A stretch of DNA of 64,000 nucleotides from Chara braunii. Taxonomy: Eukaryota > Streptophyta > Charophyceae > Charales > Characeae. How positions within the stretch are numbered: position 1 is the stretch's first letter; every line of letters starts with the position of its first letter. This document shows, in pieces, positions 56,661 through 64,000 of this stretch. Location of the stretch: assembly GCA_003427395.1 (NCBI GenBank), contig BFEA01000126.1, positions 1,437,309 to 1,501,308 of the forward strand, in the 5' to 3' direction. The translations under genes were made by a program, and so were the position numbers. Under the pieces are notes generated by a model. The model saw only the letters and a program-made list of their open reading frames with translations. It was not told the origin of the DNA and ran no database searches.

Positions 56661-57499
56661 GGGGAATGTTGTAGCACGAGCAAGGGGCTTCTGGGGCAAC
56701 GAGGAAGAGAATGTAACGGACTACAACGTCCAACTACAAAAATTAACAAGCAAAACCATCCAATAAATAAATAAGCAACCCAATACTCATATATCAAGTC
56801 TAGACCCGAGATAACAACCAAAATGACGGGGAAACATAAACCCATCAGGTTTGCAGATCGCGCGACACATGATTGTCATTCTCACTGTCTCCAAAGTATG
56901 GCTCACATACCGAGCTTCAAGATACTAACCTGCATAAAACACAGGCACGCACAATAGTCACATTGCCATACACCAATGTGGTCAACTCTAATGCTCCATG
57001 TAACTCACACCACGCCTCAGACTCAAACCCCAGTCATAGTCAAAATCTTCATAAATCTCACAAGTTCTTTCTAATGGTTATTTAAAAGAAGTCCGGTTAA
57101 GACCCTCAAAGAAACATATCAAAGTTCAAGGCTAAGGCAGTCAAGTTGAGGTACAGGTATAGGCAAAGTTGTGTCGTGAGCCGACAAGTCGACGATCAAC
57201 CAACCGACCAATTATCAGTGATAACAGAAAATGATTCTCGTAGGATCAAGCTGAAACTAGTCCAAATCCTAAGTCAAACGATCAAAAGGACATGTAACAC
57301 AAAACAGGTCAACGCACCAGGCTAAAACCATAAGCCCCTAGAGAATAATCCTTACACCACAATCTCTCTCAAAGTCTCTCCTAATAGCTAGGTCTAAGTC
57401 TACCTCTAAGCCAGCGCCCAAAGAAAGGTACACTCATGGCATAATCTCCCCTATCCAGGGTGGATTACCAGAATCGCCATCTGTCAAAATATAATCTAG

Positions 57500-58060
57500 C
57501 TCCTTTAAACCAAGAAAATTTCGGCAGCGCTTCCCGTAGAAAAAGTGTCTTTCCAAAATTTATATAAGTCCAAATATAAAAGCAGAAAATAATCTTTAAC
57601 CCTGGAAAGTCAAATTTTGTCCAACTCCCTGAATTAGTAGAAATTAGGGCAGCACTCCCTTTAGAAAAGAAGACTTCCCAGATTTGTACTTAGTCAGATA
57701 TGAACTCAGAAAACAAACTTCAGTTCAACTTTAGACAAGATTTAACTATCTCCTTAGTTTTGCAGAAATTTTGGCAGCACTTCCTCTAGGAAAGTGCTTT
57801 TCCAAAATTTATATAAGGCTAAGTCCAGAATTCGAGAATAACTTTGACTTCTCAAAGTCCAATTTTGTCTAACTCCCTGAATTAGCAAAAATTTGGGCAG
57901 CACTCCCTTTAGAAAATTAGATTTTCTAGATTTTTACTAGGTCGGATACAAAGAAAAAACAAGTTGAACTTAGACAAGTCAAAAATTAACTAACTCCTTG
58001 GATTTGTAGAAATTTCCACAGCGCTTCCCGTAGAGAAAGTAACTTGTCAAGATTTAAACA
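57500..58060 (-). repeat. About 123-bp tandem array
   Basis: Five units with landmarks at 57525, 57650, 57775, 57898 and 58019. Unit cores on the plus strand are GCGCTTCCCGTAG, GCACTCCCTTTAG, GCACTTCCTCTAG, GCACTCCCTTTAG and GCGCTTCCCGTAG, a mirror-like order of variants. Confidence 0.75.
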
Positions 58061-58349
58061 AAGCCAAGCATAAGAAAAGATCCCAGAAAAATGCAAGGAT
58101 TGACCTAAGTAAAAAAACTTAGCTTAGAAAATGCAGGAATTGAAACAAACTCCTACAGCTCTAGCACGTGGCGAGCGACTAAAGCAACTACCTATCAAAC
58201 TGAAACTCAGACCAAGTAGTAACCTCGCTCAATCACATGCCAGCCAAACCACAAAGGTAAGTACTCTCACCAGCCCCAAGTTCATTCCATATAGATAGTT
58301 CATGAATCTTTTAAGTCCTTGAACCCTTATTTCCCTCTTACATAAGACA

Positions 58350-58980
58350 TAGGGTTGGACCATTCGTCATGGAAACAATGTCCAACTTGCCTTTAAGATA
58401 TACACGAACAGGTTGCACAACTACTTCTCTCTTCTTTTGGGCATATAACTAGGTCATTCGCCATGGAAACAATGCCTAGCCGACCTGAGCTGTTTAATAT
58501 CCAAAATTTAGTATTTCTCTGACTTTGTTTTCAAAAGGAAAACAAATATGGGCAGGGGAGTGAACCATTCGTCATGGAAACAAAGTTCAACTTGCCCAGC
58601 TTCTTTTCATTTATACTTCGTATTTTTCCCTTTCTCTTCTTGATGATATGGCTTAACGCTGGACCATTCACGATGGAAACAAAGCCCAGCTGCTAGTTCA
58701 CATACAAATATATATAAAGTATTTTTCCTTTATACTCAGCTTAACTTATGTGCGTGGTTTTCAGGCTAAACCATTCACCATGGAAACAATNCTTAGCCTT
58801 AGACCAGAAATCCTCCCTCNGAATAAACAAGANCTTAANCTCNNTCAATCAGGCAAACCCCCAGANNTAACTANANCAACCAGGCCATTCACCATGGAAA
58901 CAATGTCTGGTCCTTCAGAAAACAGTCAAATAAACACAGCCCTGAGCCATTCACCATGGAAACAATTCTCTGGCCTTGGT
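58350..58980 (-). repeat. Constant-loop hairpin array, copy 3
   Basis: Seven units with plus-strand apex CCATTCACCATGGAAACAAT or one- to two-base variants. Stems: GTTGGAC/GTCCAAC (58354-58386); CTAGG/CCTAG (58449-58479); TGAAC/GTTCA (58561-58589); GCTGG/CCAGC (58668-58690); AGGCTAA/TTAGCCT (58763-58799); CCAG/CTGG (58880-58900); the last unit near 58945 pairs poorly. The loop differs from copies 1 and 2 but keeps a TGTT-CCAT ... ATGG outline on the element strand. Confidence 0.8.
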
Positions 58981-59246
58981 TGACCCTTCCAAACTCATGC
59001 AAGACTACCTTCCTCCCTCCTTCCCCCAGTTTATCCCTTCGCCTGCTTTCAACCAAAACAAAGAAGAAACTTGGGCTTCACTCTCACACGTTCCTTCCAT
59101 TCAGTCTGATTGGGTCCTGAAGAGGAAGCAAAAAAGATCATAGGGACAACCTCATGCATACAACAGTCATACTGCAAGGGGATAAACAAACCTGGGTGGT
59201 AGTAGGTTGTATAGATGGAAATGGTTTACCTGACGATTCCCTGCCT

Positions 59247-59269
59247 CCAGAACTTCTCCAGAGTTCCGG
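59247..59269 (-). other. D/E leader hairpin, copy 3
   Basis: On the minus strand CCGGAACT pairs with AGTTCTGG. The only non-Watson-Crick pair is G.U on this strand; it would be A-C on the plus strand. Confidence 0.7.
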
Positions 59270-59489
59270 CAGGGCTCCCGCAATCAGTTGGGCGAACTTC
59301 CCACAGAGGCCTTGGCGCGGATCTACAGGTTGCAATCCCGCCTGCCGCCTTCCTCTCGTAACCAAGGACTAGATTGAGACTTAGAAAGGTAGATAGAGAA
59401 GGGTTTGAGACTCTCAGATCCAAGAATGGTGCTCTCAGACTCGCAAGAGAGGGGCTTGTTATCTTGGTTCACCTGAGGGCCCCGCAATG

Positions 59490-62090
59490 GCGGCCTAATA
59501 GTTGCAGCCTATCCAGCTTCCGAAGCCAAACTGTGAAAGTCAGCCCTCTCTGACAACCTCTTAATCGGCCACAATAACCTCCCCCTCAATTTCTTAGTGC
59601 CTCTCCCGTACTGTATCCGAAGTGCAGACGAAAGCAGCCAACCCTCAACCCGCACCACATGCGTAATAACCGGGCACCCTCGGTTAGCGCCCCACCAAGT
59701 GCAGAACGGATACACAGCAGAGACCCGACCAAAGCTCTCAAGCACAGCGGTGGCCCACACTAGTATCCACAGTAGCAGCCCTAGCAACCCTTGCATGCCA
59801 GCCACAGTGGCAACCCCGACTCCCCTGCAGTTGCGCCCGAGTACCCAGTAATACGTGTGCCTTTAACAACAGTGGCCCTCGTATTAGATAGGTATAGCTA
59901 AAGAGGACCGAAATCGAACTCTGACGCAATAGAATCTCGGGTAAACAGTTCAGTAGTAGTTCAAAAAGAGGCTGTAGCAACAACCCAGCGTACAATGGTA
60001 ATGACAGGCCGCACCTAACTTGCTGCGACGGCAATCTGGGCGCGAATGGCCGTTTTCAGAGCTCAGCAGTTGTAGCACACCTCTCCCAACAACCGTACAA
60101 CGCTCAGCAATCCGCAAGAGCCCATACGCAGGCGGGCGAAACTCGGGCAGTGGGGCAGCAACAGAGCGCATACAGGGCACTTTACACACCCAACACGGAG
60201 CAAGCAACACGTCCTTCTCACGTCACGAGTGCGAGGCCGCTGACTGTTGGTTCCCACCACCCATTAGCCAGGGGGTCAGTCCGCCAAACATCCAACATCT
60301 CGATGTACCTGACCCACAAGTGCGGTCAGGTTTGCTTCACTTCGTGATCCCCGATGGTGGCGCAACTACGTACCTCGTCACCGGTCCCCTCTAGGTACGT
60401 GCTCCCCACCTCCTCCATCTCCCTCTCGTTACTCCGTACAACAGAATAGGCATATACGGCAATTGGCGGCCAGGGCTCCAACTCTGCAATTACCCCGCTA
60501 CCTTTCCCCAACGACAGGAGCACCTCACTATCAACCGCGTAAGCCCCCAACCCCCGAAGCCCGGCCCCTCACTACCTAGTTCAATGGGACATACAGAAAC
60601 CAAACGAATCTGTCTGCAAACGCGGCCAGATCCATTCCACTTTCAATCTCCCCTTCAACCCGTTGCCCCTTCTCCCTACTAACTTCCGCTCTGCTAACTT
60701 ATCGTGAGAACTAACCTCATTTCTGAGGTCGCCCACCTTCATAACCCCAATTGAGTATCTCTTCCCGCCCGTTTTCAGTGAGTAACAGCCGAGAACTCCG
60801 ACTTTCGATCTCACCATAACTTCTTTTATCGTCACCATCGCGCACGTCTCTCCTCACGAACTTCGCTATTTACTAACTATCTTGCAAATCTGATTGCATC
60901 TCCAGGGTGGCCCGCCCCGAAACCTCCAACCTCGGTCCTTGGTTCACCCGATTTCCTCAAGAATCAGGTGGGAACTCGAATTCTCCTCCCGCCATGCTCC
61001 CGTTCCACTCCGCCGTCTTCACCTTCACATTCGAATGCACCTTGGTGCGGATCCCGCCTAGGTACATTCGTTCCGTGCTGCACTCGTACTTCGCTCTTGC
61101 CTCCCACCGCCCGCCTTTCCTACTTCGTCCCTGATCATGCTCACTTCCCTGTCGCCCACTGTCCGTCTCCCGTCATTGCGCTCTTTCCCTTCTCCGTATG
61201 CATCTAGCTCGGAAGTCGGCCCAGGTTCGTCCCTCTTTCCTTCCTTCACTATTGTTCGTACTCCGTCGCTTTCTTCCACTCTTCTGTGCTTCCCCTCCCT
61301 ACTCTTGATCGTGCGCTAACCCCGGCCTTTCCTCCTTAGCTGCCCTTCGCTCGCCGTCCCTTAGCTACTGCCCCACGCTCCCTCCGCTGCCCAAAGCCGC
61401 CCTCCTCCGAGCGAGCTCTTCGCTCCTTTTCCCGGCCTGCATCTGGCGCCTAACCCCATCCCGGTTCATCCCCTCCCGGAATCCTTGTCACCTTTGCACT
61501 AGCGCTAGTGGCATCCCCCTGCGCAACCTGCGGTGGCAGGAGCAACGGCCGGTCCCACAGCGCCCGACAAGCCGTTCCACAACTTTCACTATCCAGCGGG
61601 AACCTTCGGAGGGAACCAGGCACTAGCCGGTTCGATTAGTCTTTCGCCCCTATACCCAACTCCGACGACCGCTGCATGCAGCAGCGGTGCTGTATGCCCT
61701 GTCCACAGCCGTCCACCAGCCAACTCGAGCAGAGCCGCCCCACCCCCCGCTTCTCGGATTCCCTACAGGCGCCACCAAGTTTGGAGCTTACGGCCTAGTT
61801 TGACGGGTTCCGGGGGCGAGTATGGCCGCAAGGCCGGAACTTCAAGGATTTGACGGTAGGGCTGGAAGATCAACATTTACGGGTTGTGGGGGTGGACGGT
61901 AACATAGGCAGTTCCAGTCATCTGCACCCAACAGATGTTGGACCCTTGTATCAAGGGCACATTGCGTGCCGCACCTAAAAAGAGAGGGTGAGGTTGATAT
62001 TCCGGAACCAGGTAGTGGGCCAGTGGAAGGTGCCCCGCAGGGGGGTCCGCCACTCAGGCCTTCCCCGTCTCGTAGGTTAAACACCCACCG
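59490..62090. other. GC-rich segment, possibly the E part of copy 3
   Basis: The position corresponds to the GC-rich E interior in copies 1 and 2, and composition is similar, but I could not establish homology by eye. Overlapping 70-110-codon frames on both strands are not convincing genes. Confidence 0.3.
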
Positions 62091-64000
62091 GCCTTTATGT
62101 ATGTTGGCCTCCTCGGTCTGTAGCTCAACGTCGGTGGCCTAAGGAGTCTTCGCGAGTACCCAAAAATAATAGAAGAAAGACGGAAAAAAAGTTATAGCGT
62201 GCCCGCCCAGAACACACGTGCTCAAGGTCCGCGACTGTCGCGACGGCCACCCGTGTCCAACAACAACCTCGATTACCACGGTAGAAGCAATAAAAACAAA
62301 CAGTTAAATAAAATATTAATACAATCAAGAACGAACGCCGCGCACCCACACGGTCGCGACTCAGCACACACCCCGGCTGCCCACGGTTGAGCCTCACTGT
62401 CAATCCTCCACGCGCGCTGTCGGGTGGGCGAGGCCGCACTTGCGCGACTTGCAGGAAACACGCCAAATACCCTTGGTACGACAGTCTTCCCGGACCCTAT
62501 TAAACGACATCCCCGTCGCACCAAGTATTTCTGTTCAACTATAGTTTCCAGAAAAAGTACATAATACTCCCTTGAGTTCTCAACTTCAACTGAAACGGTC
62601 ATCTAGTTGTATCAACCCTAGACCTTGTTTCCTTAAGATAATTCGTGCAGAAGTCAAAGGCCGAAAATACCATTCGATTCTCGATCAAAAATAGAAATCT
62701 ATAATAGCCGAATAATTGGCTAGGCACAGACACGCTTCAACCTCTAATTCAACGAAGTGGATAAACCCATTTTCCACCCACTATAATCACGAACAGGAAG
62801 TCGTCCAATGCCAAACTTAGGATTACAGCACTTCCGGTTTTTTTTAGCGATATTTTATCGCGTCGGACACACAGACCATCCCATCACTAGCTAAGACTCA
62901 GACTCAGTGGCGGGTCAAATTTCAGGACCTCATCCCCAGGTAGACTCTTTTCTTTTCATCCATCAATTACTCACGCTCAACCGATTTATACACTCTTTTA
63001 CAAGCCCTCTCTCAAAATAACACCACATTGTGGGACTTAATCAGACGCCTCAATCCTTCGGCTAACCTAGAAGATTGGGGTGTTTGACCCCATCACACAT
63101 ACCACAAGTGTACCTCATGGGCAGGGCCCCGTTAAGCCCAGTCTCACAAGGCACTATTACCATTCAAAAACCACTCATTTTGTTAACTCATCAAAGGTAT
63201 GGGTGGTGATATTCACTTAGTCTTTCAAAATAAAGAAAGTCACCTCATTTCCCCATAAATCCGACCTTTATGAGTGAGATCCTTCACTTTTGTCACATAT
63301 TCTATCAATCAAACTCATAGGTTTTGCTCAGTGAGCAATTCTCACGATCTTCCTCCAAGTAAAACTTCAATGCCACTTCCAATCAAGACTATAGCCGATT
63401 GGAGGGCCCCATAACCAGGTCGATCCTTCCTGACGTAGATGGCGCTCTCACCGGCTATCAGTCAAAACGTTTAGCTCTTCTCAAGGAGTCTTAATCATGG
63501 AAGCCCCCGTCACAGACTAGACCGTTTGTGGCCCATAATAAGTTGAGTAAGGGACTCACAACCAGCCTTACCAGCTTTTACGTGACTACGCAAGCGGGGA
63601 TGCTAAATTGAACGGTTCTTTCCTTACCCCCTGCCATACACAGAACCACCCGGGACTCACAGCCACTGGCCGGGTAAGGGATTTCTTACATGACAGGCTT
63701 CCGTGTCGCAGATGACACGCTTACTGGCAGTTGAGGCCCACAGAGTGAAACTGTCGATTTGGCCGAGGATAATACTCTGACTCCATAAAAATTCTTCTTA
63801 AGTCACCCCCTTCCTCGCAAGGGTGAGCCTTCCGTAATAATTTTTTAAGACCCCTTCCATTATGAAGGAGAATCACCCATAAAAATCTCTCAGTCATCCT
63901 CCCACTCATGGATGGATTTGTTTATATAACTTTAAACATTCTTCACTTGGAAATACCCCTCAAACTTTGTCAGGCCGCCCTCGAGCATAGCCTCTCTCTT
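62090..64000. other. Unassigned terminal segment
   Basis: No gene recognised. A few foldbacks occur, such as CCAATC/GATTGG around 63378-63401 and CAGTT/AACTG near 63727-63752. There is no convincing array with a constant apex. Confidence 0.3.

Larger units (their letters stand above)
57000..59490 (-). repeat. Long non-coding repeat D/E, copy 3
   Basis: Reverse orientation. In element order: leader (59490-59200) with its hairpin, constant-loop array (58980-58350), the CAAACCACAAAGGTAAGTAC junction (58247-58264), the AGGGAGTGCTGCC-type array (58060-57500) and the tail matching 36480-37060 (57480-57000). Order and spacing agree with copy 1. Several ambiguous bases lie at 58791-58876. Confidence 0.75.

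Noticed and set aside
62090-64000. Another constant-apex hairpin array
   Set aside because: A few foldbacks and recurrent GGCCC(C/A) words exist, but I could not define a shared loop or consistent stems.

Overview
This is a repeat-saturated eukaryotic nuclear window with no intact protein-coding gene that I can support. The only recognisable coding sequence is a decayed Ty3/gypsy retrotransposon with a chromodomain-like tail (about 44.15-48.6 kb, minus strand). Its gag and integrase wording resembles elements I associate with charophyte green algae, especially Chara. That assignment is from memory and tentative. Nuclear eukaryotic DNA is also indicated by the microsatellites, tRNA-derived SINE-like repeats, many consensus 5' splice-donor sequences and two assembly gaps (14513-14852 and 46053-46312).

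Layout: 1-2.5 kb holds short tandem and palindromic repeats and a fragment of dispersed family C. 2.56-4.29 kb is an array of hairpins around a CCCACGGGAG-like core. 4.4-7.3 kb holds microsatellites and a 900-bp TCTG-rich tract. 7.4-9.4 kb is an array of a dispersed module (family G), one copy interrupted by an 893-bp inverted-repeat element. 9.5-14.4 kb holds tRNA-like sequences, a branched foldback and (CT)n. 15-18.3 kb is unassigned. 18.6-19.6 kb holds GT, ATCA and CCGCGGTC repeats. 19.6-31.3 kb is a mosaic of large inverted and direct repeat copies (family H) with 22-, 40-, 70- and 132-bp satellites and SINE-like insertions. 31.86-37.06, 48.61-54.03 and 57.0-59.5 kb (minus, possibly to about 62 kb) are copies of a long non-coding repeat called here D/E. 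Family C flanks two of them (37.54-38.16 and 54.03-54.72 kb). 40.9-43.27 kb is a second large family H copy. 62.1-64.0 kb is unassigned.

The main discovery candidate lies in the D/E copies. They contain serial short hairpins whose stem sequences differ from unit to unit while remaining complementary. The loop is nearly constant within one copy (TATAAGTTTAGGT type, TTCCATAAGTTTGGGT type, or TTTCCATGGTGAATGG type). Paralogous hairpins keep pairing through compensatory changes. At one site two copies have a GTGG tetraloop where the third has the 21-nt cassette. In the clearest leader hairpin the imperfect pairs are G.U on one consistent strand, which suggests that RNA is the structured molecule. 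I know of no named family with this architecture. All comparisons were made by eye without alignment or database tools.
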